DNA of 64,000 bases from positions 99,813 through 163,812 of the forward strand of contig NZ_ANFY01000006.1 in the NCBI RefSeq assembly GCF_000331225.1, in the 5' to 3' direction. Shown here one piece after another: positions 9,217 to 17,800 of this stretch (the stretch's first letter is position 1; each line of letters opens with the position of its first letter). Made by a program: the position numbers and the translations under genes. Origin of the DNA: Sandarakinorhabdus sp. AAP62. GTDB lineage: Bacteria > Pseudomonadota > Alphaproteobacteria > Sphingomonadales > Sphingomonadaceae. The notes under the pieces were generated by a model. The model searched no databases. It saw only the letters and a list, made by a program, of their open reading frames with translations, and was not told where the DNA came from.

Positions 9217-10062
9217 ATGAAATTGCTGCGTTACGGAGCCCGCGGCCATGAACGGCCGGGCGTGCTCGACAGCGCGGGGCAGATTCGCAGCCTCGCCGGC
9301 ATCATCCCCGATATCGATGGTGCGCTTCTGGACCGGCTGCCCGCGGCACTGGCCGGCATCGACGTGACAGCGCTGCCGGTGGTAAGCGATGATGTGCGTA
9401 TCGCCGAACCGGTGGGCCGCGTTGGCAAGTTCATCTGCATCGGCCTCAACTATATCGATCATGCCAACGAAGCCGGCATGGCCGTGCCGACAGAGCCGAT
9501 CATCTTCATGAAGGCCACCTCCAGCATCATCGGGCCGAACGACGATGTGCTGCTGCCGCCGACATCGGTAAAGAGCGATTGGGAAGTGGAACTGGGCGTC
9601 GTGATCGGCCGCGAGGCCCGCTATGTCAGCAAGGACGCGGCGATGGACCATGTCGCCGGGCTGGTGCTGGTCAACGATCTTTCGGAACGCGAATATCAGC
9701 TGGAACGCGGCGGCCAGTGGGACAAGGGCAAGGGCTGCGACACGTTCGGCCCGTTCGGCCCGTGGCTAGTGACGCTGGAAGAGGTGGACGACATCAATAA
9801 TCTGGACCTGTGGCTTGATCTGAACGGCAAGCGCGTGCAGACCGGCAACACTGACAAGCTGATCTTTGATGTGCCTACCGTGGTGTCTTACGTCAGCCAG
9901 TTCATGAGCCTGCAGCCCGGCGACATCATCTCCACCGGCACACCGCCCGGCGTGGGCATGGGCATGAAGCCGCCGGTGTTTCTGAACGATGGCGATGTAA
10001 TGGAACTGGGTATCAGCGGGCTGGGCCGGCAGCGCCAGCAGGTCAGGCGCTGGCCGGGCTGA
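9217..10062 (+). CDS. Fumarylacetoacetate hydrolase-fold 2,4-diketo-3-deoxy-aldonate hydrolase
   Basis: The 281-residue product has a small N-terminal domain and the FAH catalytic domain: GLNYIDHANE, the metal-binding DWEVELGVVIG and NDLSERE, KGKGCDTFGPFGPW, and STGTPPGVGMGM near the C-terminus. This version resembles the L-2,4-diketo-3-deoxyfuconate/rhamnonate and pentonate hydrolases, which cleave the diketo acid to pyruvate plus lactate or glycolate using Mg2+. It follows the GntR gene by 49 bp on the same strand and complements the dehydratase and the DHRS6-like SDR nearby, completing a three-step aldonate cleavage. Ureidoglycolate lyase is a common automatic name for such proteins but no purine genes are here. 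Confidence 0.85.
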   Translation: MKLLRYGARGHERPGVLDSAGQIRSLAGIIPDIDGALLDRLPAALAGIDVTALPVVSDDVRIAEPVGRVGKFICIGLNYIDHANEAGMAVPTEPIIFMKATSSIIGPNDDVLLPPTSVKSDWEVELGVVIGREARYVSKDAAMDHVAGLVLVNDLSEREYQLERGGQWDKGKGCDTFGPFGPWLVTLEEVDDINNLDLWLDLNGKRVQTGNTDKLIFDVPTVVSYVSQFMSLQPGDIISTGTPPGVGMGMKPPVFLNDGDVMELGISGLGRQRQQVRRWPG

Positions 10063-10085
10063 ACCTGCTCCGGAATGGGCCCTGG

Positions 10086-10271
10086 AGCGGTTTTCGATCA
10101 ACTTGGGTCTGCGGCGCGGGAGCGATTTTGGTTTGGGGCAAGAAGCGAGGAGGGCGCGATGCCTTAAGCATCGTAACCGATGAGCGACGCTGCCCTGAGC
10201 CGAAATCGCCCCGCCCCGAAGGGGTCGCCCTTAAGGGCGATGACGCTGATCCAAGTTGGTCGAAAGCTGCT
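10086..10271. repeat. MITE-like intergenic element with 24-bp imperfect terminal inverted repeats
   Basis: Bases 10086-10109 match the reverse complement of 10248-10271 at 20 of 24 positions. Between them lie two smaller palindromes sharing TTAAG: CGATGC-CTTAA-GCATCG (10157-10173) and the perfect TCGCCCTTAAGGGCGA (10225-10240). No coding frame is apparent. It fills the gap between the convergent FAH hydrolase and SDR genes and could fold as a terminator; whether it ever moved is unknown. Confidence 0.5.
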
Positions 10272-11012
10272 CTAAAGGCTCATGCCGCCATCAATGACGA
10301 TGTTGCTGCCGCTCATGAAGGTCGCCTCGTCGCTGGCCAGCAACACGGCGACGGCGGCGATTTCCTCGGGCGTGCCGATGCGGCCCATCGGCTGCCGCGC
10401 CACGAAGGCGGCACGGGCCGCATCGGCATCACCGGTGGCGGCAAGACGATCCGCCAAGCTGGGGCTGTCTACCGTGCCAGGGCTGATGGCATTGCAGCGG
10501 ATTCCATCGGCGATGAAATCGCGCGCCACCGACATGGTCAGGCCGATCACCGCCGCCTTGGTGGTGGCATAGGCGCAGCGGTTGGGCGCCGCCTTCACCG
10601 ACGACACAACCGAAGCGATGTTGATGATCGAGCCCCGCCGCCGCGCCTGCATCGCCGGCAGGAACGCCCGGATGGTGGTGGCCATCGCCAGCACGTTCAG
10701 GTTCCAGCTGCGGTTGAAATCCTGCGCCGTGCTTTCAAGGATGGTGCCATTGGCCACCCAGCCGGCGCAGTTCACCAGCACATCGACATTGCTGTGGGTC
10801 ACTGCCGCTTCATTCACTGCCACCTCATCAGTGACGTCCAGCACCACCAGGCGCGCGCCGGTACCGGCATAGGCGGCGGCCAGGCGATCGGCTGCGATGT
10901 CGGTGGCGATCAGGGTCGCGCCTTCAGCCAGAAAGGCCCGACCGATAGCAAGGCCGATCCCCTGCGCGGCGCCGGTCACAAGGGCGGTGCGGCCTGCCAG
11001 TCTGCTGCTCAT
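10272..11012 (-). CDS. SDR dehydrogenase, 2-keto-3-deoxy-aldonate 4-dehydrogenase type (DHRS6-like)
   Basis: The 246-residue SDR has the Rossmann motif TGAAQGIG, an acidic residue after beta-2 (ATDIA) favouring NAD, NCAG, catalytic Ser in IASVVSSV and YATTK. The block NRCAYATTKAAVIGLTMSVA and CNAISPGTVDSPSL closely match the DHRS6/BDH2-like branch that contains 2-keto-3-deoxy-L-fuconate/rhamnonate dehydrogenases. Predicted role: oxidation of the 2-keto-3-deoxy acid at C4 to the 2,4-diketo acid, the substrate of the FAH hydrolase just downstream on the other strand. It follows the second SDR by 14 bp and is probably co-transcribed with it. The 3-hydroxybutyrate dehydrogenase alternative is less likely in this context. 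Confidence 0.82.
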   Translation of the reverse strand: MSSRLAGRTALVTGAAQGIGLAIGRAFLAEGATLIATDIAADRLAAAYAGTGARLVVLDVTDEVAVNEAAVTHSNVDVLVNCAGWVANGTILESTAQDFNRSWNLNVLAMATTIRAFLPAMQARRRGSIINIASVVSSVKAAPNRCAYATTKAAVIGLTMSVARDFIADGIRCNAISPGTVDSPSLADRLAATGDADAARAAFVARQPMGRIGTPEEIAAVAVLLASDEATFMSGSNIVIDGGMSL

Positions 11013-11026
11013 GTGCGGTGTTCCAA

Positions 11027-11857
11027 TCAGGCTGGATACAGACCGGCGGCGCCGTCAATGCGCACCACCTGGCCCGAAACGAAGCGGCTGTCTGGCCCGG
11101 CAAGAAACGCGACCACGCCGGCCACTTCCTCGGGCGTGGCATAGCGGTCGAGGTTGGGGCCGGCGGCCATCATGGCGGGATCAGTGGTGCGGGTGGCGAG
11201 GAAGCGCGCACTCATCGTCGGGCCGGGCGACACCACGTTCACGCGCACGCCATGCGGGCGCATCTCCATTGCGAGACAGCGGGTGTAGTGCACGATGGCG
11301 GCCTTCATGCAGCCATAGACCACCTCACTGGTCACGGCGCGATGACCGTTGAGCGAGCCGAAGTTGATCACGCTGCCTTCGTTACGCGCCGCCATGCCGG
11401 GCATCACGGCACGGCAAACCAGCATGGTGCCGATGAAATTGCGATTGATGATGGCCTGCGTGTCGGCAAGGCTGATGTCCAGCGCGCCATTGGGGTCGGG
11501 CTTGCCGCCAGCCGCGCCAATATCACCGCCCGCGCAATTGATCAGGATCGAAATTGGTCCCAGCGCCTGTTCGGTGGCGGCTACCATGGCAGCCACCTGC
11601 GCCTCATCGGCTATATCGCCCAGAACGGCGGCAGTGCGCACACCCAATTGCGCCGCCAGACGTTCAGCCAAGCCGGTCAGGCTCTTTTCCTCGCCAAACT
11701 GCGCCGGTGCGTTTTCCGAGATATCATGGACGGCGACATCGGCACCCAGTTCCGCCAACCGCGATGCGATGGCCCGCCCCAGACCGCGGCCTGAACCAGT
11801 GACCAGGGCCACTTGTCCTGACAGGCTGGCCGTGCTGACCCGCGCCCATTCGTTCAT
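11027..11857 (-). CDS. SDR family oxidoreductase
   Basis: The 276-residue SDR has TGSGRGLG, an NAD-type acidic residue (VHDIS), NCAGG, catalytic Ser in FGSLNG and YGCMK, and a C-terminal RIDGA. The ATG at 11857 follows a GGGAGAA ribosome site; a longer in-frame extension to 11920 lacks one. It lies upstream of, and in line with, the DHRS6-like SDR. It probably oxidises or reduces a sugar, aldonate or polyol of the same pathway, but specificity cannot be read. An insertion around residues 45-65 (EEKSLTGLAERLAAQ region) makes it longer than the neighbouring SDRs. Confidence 0.85.
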   Translation of the reverse strand: MNEWARVSTASLSGQVALVTGSGRGLGRAIASRLAELGADVAVHDISENAPAQFGEEKSLTGLAERLAAQLGVRTAAVLGDIADEAQVAAMVAATEQALGPISILINCAGGDIGAAGGKPDPNGALDISLADTQAIINRNFIGTMLVCRAVMPGMAARNEGSVINFGSLNGHRAVTSEVVYGCMKAAIVHYTRCLAMEMRPHGVRVNVVSPGPTMSARFLATRTTDPAMMAAGPNLDRYATPEEVAGVVAFLAGPDSRFVSGQVVRIDGAAGLYPA

Positions 11858-11997
11858 GACCAATTCTCCCTGGCCTGGCGCCACAACCGAGCCCCCCACT
11901 TGCCACCATGCCCGCCCCAAGCTGGTCCATTTCCAGGCTGCCCCTCAAATGGGGGCAGCGGCAAGCTCAATATCGACATTGGCCCGGACAGGGTGAA

Positions 11998-12028
11998 TTG
12001 ACAAGCAAAAATCGTATTCAGTATACAC
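11998..12028 (+). promoter_or_regulatory. Promoter with embedded GTATAC operator before the MFS gene
   Basis: TTGACA at 11998-12003 and TATACA at 12022-12027 are spaced 18 bp (17 bp to GTATAC). The -10 lies within CAGTATACAC (12019-12028), a degenerate version of the CTGTATACAG motif. The layout mirrors 6453-6489: a consensus promoter with the operator over the -10. Confidence 0.5.
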
Positions 12029-12078
12029 TTGCGCCTGCCGATAGTCTAAGCGCACACTATCCAGGCGAATTGGGGGGA

Positions 12079-13338
12079 ATGGCACGTGACGGAATCGCAG
12101 GCATGACCCCCACCCGCGTGCGCCACGGCGTTGTGGTGATGGCGCTGGCGCTGGCCATCCTGGCCTATGTCCAGCGCGTGGCGATCAGCCAGGCCGCCGG
12201 ACCGATCTCGGCCGATCTTGGTCTCGACAAATCGGAAATGGGCATGGTGTTCGGGGCATTCGGTCTGTCCTACGCCCTGTTCGAAATCCCGATGGGCCTG
12301 GTTGGCGACAAGCTCGGGGTGAAGAAGATCCTGTCTCGCCTGGTGCTGGCCTGGTCGTTCTTCACGGCGCTGACAGGGGCGGCGTGGAGTTTCACCTCGA
12401 TGTGGGTGATCCGGTTTCTGTTTGGTGCGGGCGAGGCAGGGTGCTTCCCCAATCTCACCCGCATGCTCAGCCAGTGGCTGCCGCGCGGCGAGCGGGTAAA
12501 GGCGCAGGCGTTGATGTGGGCCTGCACGCGCTGGGGCGGCGCTGTCACGCCGCCGCTGGTGCTGCTGGCAATCAATTTCGTCGGCTGGCGCTGGGCCTTC
12601 GTGCTGTTCGGCCTGCTGGGTGCGGCCTGGGTCGCGTGGTTCTCGCGACGCTTCCATGAACGGCCGGCCGATCATCCGGGCGTGAACGATGCCGAACAAG
12701 CGCTGCTGGCGGAATCGCAGGCGCTGGTCGCCCATGCGCCCGAAAGCTGGGTGAAACTGCTGCTGCGCCCGCAGGCGCTGCTGTTGTGCCTGCAATATTT
12801 CTGCTGGTCCTATGTCTGGTATTTCTTCGTCACCTGGATGCCGACCTTCCTGGGCGAGGCACACGGCCAGAGCGCGGCCGGCATGGCCGGCCTGTCGGTT
12901 CTGCCGCTGCTCATGGGCGGGCTTGGCTCGCTCACCGCCGGGATGCTGCCGCTCTGGGTATCGCGCCGCGCCGTTGCCATCGGCTGCTTCACCAGTGTCG
13001 CCATCCTGATGGCGCTGGTGCCGCAGGCCGGCAACGTTTGGGTGGCAATCGCGCTGCTCGCCAGCGTTGCCTTTCTGGGCGACATGCTGGTGCCGATCAG
13101 CTGGAACCAGTGCGTGGAACTGGGCCAGGGCTATACCGCCACCATGGGCGCGGCAATGAACATGTTCGCCAATTTCTCCGGTTTCCTGGCACCCGTGGTT
13201 GGCGGCATGCTGCTGGAAGCCAGCGGCAATGATTGGACGCCGATGCTGTGGCTGATGTCGGGTGTCGCCGGTATCGGCGCCATAAGCTGGATCGTGATGG
13301 GAGCCGTGGGCACCGCGCCTGCCGCCGTAAAGGGATAA
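12079..13338 (+). CDS. MFS transporter, sugar-acid (ACS/hexuronate-type) symporter
   Basis: About 419 residues with twelve hydrophobic segments, the intracellular signature GDKLGVKKIL after TM2, and the ACS-family block RFLFGAGEAGCFPNLTRMLSQWLP, typical of hexuronate, galactonate and tartrate proton symporters. It acts in the inner membrane and would import the aldonate made outside by the periplasmic dehydrogenase 2 kb downstream. ATG 12079 directly follows a G-rich stretch; ATG 12103 is the alternative start. It is the first gene of a five-gene run on the plus strand (MFS, SDR, quinoprotein, mutarotase, MBL) and has its own operator-like promoter. Confidence 0.88.
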   Translation: MARDGIAGMTPTRVRHGVVVMALALAILAYVQRVAISQAAGPISADLGLDKSEMGMVFGAFGLSYALFEIPMGLVGDKLGVKKILSRLVLAWSFFTALTGAAWSFTSMWVIRFLFGAGEAGCFPNLTRMLSQWLPRGERVKAQALMWACTRWGGAVTPPLVLLAINFVGWRWAFVLFGLLGAAWVAWFSRRFHERPADHPGVNDAEQALLAESQALVAHAPESWVKLLLRPQALLLCLQYFCWSYVWYFFVTWMPTFLGEAHGQSAAGMAGLSVLPLLMGGLGSLTAGMLPLWVSRRAVAIGCFTSVAILMALVPQAGNVWVAIALLASVAFLGDMLVPISWNQCVELGQGYTATMGAAMNMFANFSGFLAPVVGGMLLEASGNDWTPMLWLMSGVAGIGAISWIVMGAVGTAPAAVKG

Positions 13339-13342
13339 GCAC

Positions 13343-14098
13343 ATGCAGATTTCACTCGCCGGCCGCACGGCCGTGATCATTGGCGCCAGCGGCGGGCTGG
13401 GCGAAGCCATGGCCGAAGCTATGGGCGCCGCCGGCGCCCGGCTGGCACTGGTCGGACGCCGGCGGGAAAAGCTGGACGCCCTTGCCAGCCGACTGGCAGC
13501 CAATGGCGTCGAGGTGGCCGTGTTCACCGCCGATGTGACCGATGAAGCCAGCGTGGCCGCGCTGGCGGCTGCCGTGAACGGATGGTCGCCCAATCCACAG
13601 ATCTTGATCAATTCGGCTGGCACCAACATCCGCAAGAATCTGGTCGAATTCAGCCTGTCCGAATTCCGCAGCGTGATTGATTCCAGCCTGATTTCCACCT
13701 TCCTGGCCTGCCATGCCTTCGTGCCGGGCATGATGGGCACCGGCTATGGCCGCATCATCAACCTGGCCTCGATCATGGCGCATATCTCGCTGCCAGGCCG
13801 CACCGCCTATTCCTCGGCCAAGGCCAGCCTGCTGGGCCTGACCAAGGCGCTGGCGCTGGAACTGGCCGCCGAAGGCATCACGGTCAACGCCATCAGCCCC
13901 GGCCCGTTCGGCACCGAGATGAACCGCCCGGTGATGGACAATCCCGAGGCCAATGCCGCCTTCCTGGCCAGCCTGCCCGTCGGCCGCTGGGGCAAGGTGG
14001 AGGAGATCGGCGCGCTGGTCACCTATCTCTGCTCCGATCTCGCCGGCTTCGTCACTGGCACCGATATCCTGATCGACGGGGGCTGGACAGCACGGTGA
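13343..14098 (+). CDS. SDR dehydrogenase, gluconate 5-dehydrogenase-like
   Basis: The 251-residue SDR has GASGGLG, a GRR after beta-2 (LVGRRREKL) that usually favours NADP, NSAGTNIRK, Ser in LASIMAH, YSSAKASLLGLTKALALELA, and a C-terminal DGGWTAR. The arrangement resembles IdnO/gluconate 5-dehydrogenases acting on keto-aldonates. It starts 4 bp after the MFS stop, and its TGA overlaps the GTG of the quinoprotein gene (GTGA), so it is translationally coupled on both sides. Substrate not determined. Confidence 0.82.
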   Translation: MQISLAGRTAVIIGASGGLGEAMAEAMGAAGARLALVGRRREKLDALASRLAANGVEVAVFTADVTDEASVAALAAAVNGWSPNPQILINSAGTNIRKNLVEFSLSEFRSVIDSSLISTFLACHAFVPGMMGTGYGRIINLASIMAHISLPGRTAYSSAKASLLGLTKALALELAAEGITVNAISPGPFGTEMNRPVMDNPEANAAFLASLPVGRWGKVEEIGALVTYLCSDLAGFVTGTDILIDGGWTAR

Positions 14099-15624
14099 TC
14101 CGCCGGATCGGCCTTGCTGCGAGCCTGGCACTGGGGGCGGCCCTGCTGTCGGCGCAGGCCCCGCCGCCAGCCGCGACCGCCGGCTTTGGCGGCGGTCGCG
14201 AACTGCAGCGGCTGACGGGGGAGCGCTTCACCGAAAACTGCAGCGGCTGCCATGGCGCCCCCGGCACTGCTGGCCGCGCACCCAATTTGTTCGACCAGAG
14301 ATTGCTGTCCCAGCGCAGCGACGATGATCTGTTCCGCATCATCACCAATGGGGTGGAGGGTGCCGAGATGCCGGCCTTTGGCGAGGTGCTGCCATCGGAA
14401 CAGATTTGGCAGTTGATCGCCTGGCTGCGGCTGGAAGCCGAAAACACCCAGCCCCGGCCCCGGTTCATTGCCGATCCGGCCGGCGCGGTGATCGCATCGG
14501 AACAGCAGAAATTCCGCATCGACGTGGTGGCGCAGGGGCTGGAAACGCCGTGGGGCCTGGCCTTCCTGCCTGATGGCCGGTTGCTGGTGACCGAACGCGC
14601 TGGCCGACTGCGCATCATCGATCGCAAGGGCAGGCTGCTGCCGCAGGCCGTGACCAACACGCCGCCGGTGTGGGAACGGCAGGATGCAGGCCTGTTGGAC
14701 GTGGCGGTGGACCCCGATTACCGCAAAACCGGCTGGATCTACCTCAGCCTCGTCGAACTGCAGCCCGGCTATCAGCTGCCGCCAGCCCCGGCCCTGAAGC
14801 CCGGCGAACGGCCGCCCAATCACCCATCGATGACGGTGATCGTGCGCGGCCGCCTCAACCGGCAGGGCGCGTGGGTGGATGCGCAGACGCTGTTCCGCGC
14901 GCCACTCGATCGCTACACGCCCAGCGGCGTGCATTATGGCTCGCGCCTGGCCTTTGATCCGCAGGGAAGGCTGCTGTTCACCGTCGGTGAGCGCGGCGAC
15001 ATGAAGAACGCGCAGGATCTGTCGACACCGCTGGGCAAGCTGCACCGCATCAATCGCGATGGCAGCATCCCGTCGGACAACCCGTTCGTGAACCGCCCGG
15101 ACGTGGTGCCATCCATCTGGTCATGGGGCCATCGCAACCCGCAGGGCCTGGCCTTTGATGCCGCTGGCCGCCTGTGGGAGGCCGAACATGGCCCCAGCGG
15201 CGGCGACGAGATCAACCTGATCCAGCCCGGCGGCAATTATGGCTGGGGCGTCGTTTCGATGGGCATCCAGCCCGGCATCGCGGCGCGCACGGCGCCGGGC
15301 ATGATTGGCCCGATTACCTATTATACCCCCACCATCGCACCTTCCGGCATCGCGCTCTATCGCGGCAATCGCTATCCGTCGTGGAGCGGCAACCTGTTCG
15401 TGACCGGTCTGGCCGGCCAGCAGCTACGCCGGCTGGTGCTGGATGGAGAACGCATCACCCACGAGGAAGTGTTGTTCAAATCCTATGGCCGGGTGCGCGC
15501 CGTCACCACCGGGCCCGACGGTCTGCTCTATGTGCTGTTGCAGCGGCCCACCGGGCAGGGCACCGGCCAGCCGCTGTCAGCCTCCACCCCTGGCCTCGTC
15601 ATCAGGCTGGTCCCGCTGCCATGA
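14095..15624 (+). CDS. Periplasmic PQQ-type aldose sugar dehydrogenase with N-terminal haem c domain
   Basis: The 509-residue protein begins at a GTG overlapping the previous stop. It has a signal peptide (hydrophobic to about residue 21), a class I cytochrome c domain with CSGCH at 49-53 and candidate Met ligand in EMPAFGEV, then a six-bladed propeller of the GDH-B/YliI (sorbosone dehydrogenase-like) family: ETPWGLAFLPDGRLLVTER, SWGHRNPQGLAFD, EHGPSGGDEINLI, GGNYGWG. It should oxidise aldoses at C1 in the periplasm with PQQ and pass electrons to its own haem. Fusion of haem c N-terminal to this propeller is a less common layout. It supplies lactones for the aldonate pathway. Confidence 0.86.
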   Translation: MIRRIGLAASLALGAALLSAQAPPPAATAGFGGGRELQRLTGERFTENCSGCHGAPGTAGRAPNLFDQRLLSQRSDDDLFRIITNGVEGAEMPAFGEVLPSEQIWQLIAWLRLEAENTQPRPRFIADPAGAVIASEQQKFRIDVVAQGLETPWGLAFLPDGRLLVTERAGRLRIIDRKGRLLPQAVTNTPPVWERQDAGLLDVAVDPDYRKTGWIYLSLVELQPGYQLPPAPALKPGERPPNHPSMTVIVRGRLNRQGAWVDAQTLFRAPLDRYTPSGVHYGSRLAFDPQGRLLFTVGERGDMKNAQDLSTPLGKLHRINRDGSIPSDNPFVNRPDVVPSIWSWGHRNPQGLAFDAAGRLWEAEHGPSGGDEINLIQPGGNYGWGVVSMGIQPGIAARTAPGMIGPITYYTPTIAPSGIALYRGNRYPSWSGNLFVTGLAGQQLRRLVLDGERITHEEVLFKSYGRVRAVTTGPDGLLYVLLQRPTGQGTGQPLSASTPGLVIRLVPLP

Positions 15625-16736
15625 GACCGGCACTGATTCTGGCCATGGCCCTGATGGCTGCGCCGGCCTTCGCCGCCACCGCCAGCATTGCGCCTTTCGG
15701 CACCAACGCCAAGGGCGAGACCGTCGAAGCCATCACCCTGGCCAACAAGGCCGGCATCAAGGTGGTGATCCTCACCCGCGGCGGCGCTCTGGCCGAAGTG
15801 TCGGTGCCGGATCGGCAGGGACGCCTTGCCAATGTCGTGCTCACCCGGCCCGATTTCGTCGCCTGGGATCGCGGCGGTTCCTTCAACACGCTGATCGGTC
15901 GTTTCGCCAACCGTATCGCTGGCGGCGGCTTCAGCATCGATGGCCAGCGCTTTGCCCTGCCAGCCAATCCCGAAACCGGCATCACCATTCACGGCGGGCA
16001 AGGTGGCTGGGGCACCAGGCTGTGGAAGCCCCGACTGATCCCGTCAGGCAGCACGGCCGGGGTCGAGCTCAGCCTCGACAGCCCGGATGGCGACAATGGC
16101 TTTCCCGGTGCGGTGAAGGTGACCGCCACCTACACGCTCAATGACGCTGGCGAGCTGCGGCTGGACTGGCGGGCGACGACCACGAAGCCGACGCACATCA
16201 ACGTCACCAACCACGCCTATTTCACCCTGGCCGGCCATGGCGGCGCGCCGGTGGACAGCCAATCGCTGCGCCTGTTCGCCAGCCGCTACACGCCGGTTGA
16301 TGCCAGGATGATCCCCACCGGCGAAATCGCGCCCGTGGCCGGCACACCCTTCGATTTCCGCAAGCCGCAGCCGATTGGCCCGGCCCTGCGCAGCAACCAC
16401 CCGCAGATCCTGCTGGCACGCGGCATCGATCACAATCTGGTGATCGACGGTGCGGCCGGCACCTTGCGCGCTGCTGCAGAGCTGGTGGATTCAGTCTCCG
16501 GTCGGCGCCTGCTGGTTTCCACCACCGAACCGGGCATGCAGGTCTATACCGCCAACAATTTCAACGGCAGCCAGCCCGCCAGCAACGGCCTGCTGCTCCG
16601 GCAAGGCGACGGGATCGCCTTTGAAACCCAGCATTTTCCCGACAGTCCCAACCAGCCGTCCTTCCCGTCCACGTTGCTGCGGCCCGGTGAGGTCTTCACC
16701 TCCACAACCGTCTATGCCTTTGGTGTGATCAAATGA
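15621..16736 (+). CDS. Aldose 1-epimerase (mutarotase), exported
   Basis: The 371-residue protein has a signal peptide (MRPALILAMALMAAPAFA) and galactose-mutarotase features: FNTLIGRFANRIAGG, the catalytic His in TIHGGQGGWGTRLW and NVTNHAYFTLAG, and a C-terminal FETQHFPDSPNQPSFPS with the usual Gln/His and Pro pattern. It interconverts alpha and beta anomers of free aldoses; being secreted, it would feed the correct anomer to the periplasmic quinoprotein encoded just upstream (ATGA overlap). Its stop overlaps the next start by 4 nt as well. Confidence 0.9.
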   Translation: MRPALILAMALMAAPAFAATASIAPFGTNAKGETVEAITLANKAGIKVVILTRGGALAEVSVPDRQGRLANVVLTRPDFVAWDRGGSFNTLIGRFANRIAGGGFSIDGQRFALPANPETGITIHGGQGGWGTRLWKPRLIPSGSTAGVELSLDSPDGDNGFPGAVKVTATYTLNDAGELRLDWRATTTKPTHINVTNHAYFTLAGHGGAPVDSQSLRLFASRYTPVDARMIPTGEIAPVAGTPFDFRKPQPIGPALRSNHPQILLARGIDHNLVIDGAAGTLRAAAELVDSVSGRRLLVSTTEPGMQVYTANNFNGSQPASNGLLLRQGDGIAFETQHFPDSPNQPSFPSTLLRPGEVFTSTTVYAFGVIK

Positions 16737-17800
16737 AACGCCTCGCTGCGGCTTTCCTGGCCCTTGCCGCGCCAGCGCAGGCGCAGGAACTGAAGATCGT
16801 CAGCATCGACGTCGAGGGTGGGGCTGCCACACTCTATGTCACGCCAGAGGGTCGGTCGCTGCTGATCGATGCGGGCTGGCCTGCGGGGCGCGGGGTGCCG
16901 CGCGCTGCACCGGGCGAACCGCCGGTGCCAGCCTCGGCTTCAAGTGCAGAACGAATTGTCGCCGCCGCCCGTGCCGCCGGCCTCAAGCGGCTCGATCATG
17001 TCGTCATCAGCCATTATCATGTCGATCATGTTGGCGGCCTGTTGGACTTGCTGAAGCTGTTCCCGGTCGGGCAGGTGATCGATCATGGTCCCAACCGCGA
17101 ACCGCTGCGTGAAGGGCTGAACCCCGGCCAACGCGCCAATGCGCCGGCCACATTGTACCCGCTCTACACGGCGGCCATTGCCGGCCTGAAACACCGCGTG
17201 CTGGCCGCGGGCGAACGCCTGCGCGTCGGCGGCCTTGAACTGATGGCCGTGAACAGCGATGGCGAAGCCAGCCCGCGCCCGCTGCCGGGCGGCGGTGGCC
17301 CGGGGCATGGCTGTGATGGCCCGGCGGCCAAGGCCGAGAATGGCGGCGAGGAGAACCCGCGATCGCTGGGGCTCCTGTTGCGCTGGGGCAAGGCCCGCAT
17401 CCTCAGCCTCGCCGACACGACGTGGACGCTGGAGCACAGCCTGGTGTGCCCGGTGAACCGCATCGGCCGGGCCGACCTGATGTTTGCCAACAACCATGGC
17501 AGCGATCTGTCCAACCCGCCGTCGCTGCTTGCCAGCGTGGCTCCGCGTGTCGTGGTGGTGAACAATGGCCCCACCAAGGGCGGTGACGCCGCCGTGCTGC
17601 AGCGCCTGCAGGCCCTGCCCGGCACCGTGGTGTGGCAGCTGCACGGGGCGCTGCGCAACCCGGCCGCCAATGTTGCGCCAGCGCGTATCGTCAACCCCGG
17701 CCGCGATGACAATGGCAATTTGCTGATCAGCGTGCGCCGCGACGGGCGCATCGCCATCAGCAACCCGCGCACCGGGGCCAGCGAGACCTATTCGCCCTGA
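16733..17800 (+). CDS. Exported metallo-beta-lactamase-fold hydrolase
   Basis: The 355-residue protein has a signal peptide (to about AQAQ) and an MBL fold with the metal motif SHYHVDHVGG near residue 93, a later DT pair in SLADTTWTL and SNPPSLLA-type ComEC-like C-terminal blocks. Such ComEC/Rec2-like MBL proteins hydrolyse varied esters or phosphodiesters. It ends the coupled chain SDR-quinoprotein-mutarotase-MBL (ATGA overlaps), so a periplasmic lactonase role for the sugar lactone is an attractive guess without direct motif support. A Gly/Pro-rich insertion with PLPGGGGPGHGCDGP lies in the middle. Its 3' end overlaps the convergent ABC permease gene by 13 bp. Confidence 0.8.
   Translation: MKRLAAAFLALAAPAQAQELKIVSIDVEGGAATLYVTPEGRSLLIDAGWPAGRGVPRAAPGEPPVPASASSAERIVAAARAAGLKRLDHVVISHYHVDHVGGLLDLLKLFPVGQVIDHGPNREPLREGLNPGQRANAPATLYPLYTAAIAGLKHRVLAAGERLRVGGLELMAVNSDGEASPRPLPGGGGPGHGCDGPAAKAENGGEENPRSLGLLLRWGKARILSLADTTWTLEHSLVCPVNRIGRADLMFANNHGSDLSNPPSLLASVAPRVVVVNNGPTKGGDAAVLQRLQALPGTVVWQLHGALRNPAANVAPARIVNPGRDDNGNLLISVRRDGRIAISNPRTGASETYSP

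Noticed and set aside
16733..17800. Naming the MBL protein a lactonase of the pathway
   Set aside because: The fold and export are clear but motifs are of the ComEC-like group; only the neighbourhood suggests a lactone substrate.
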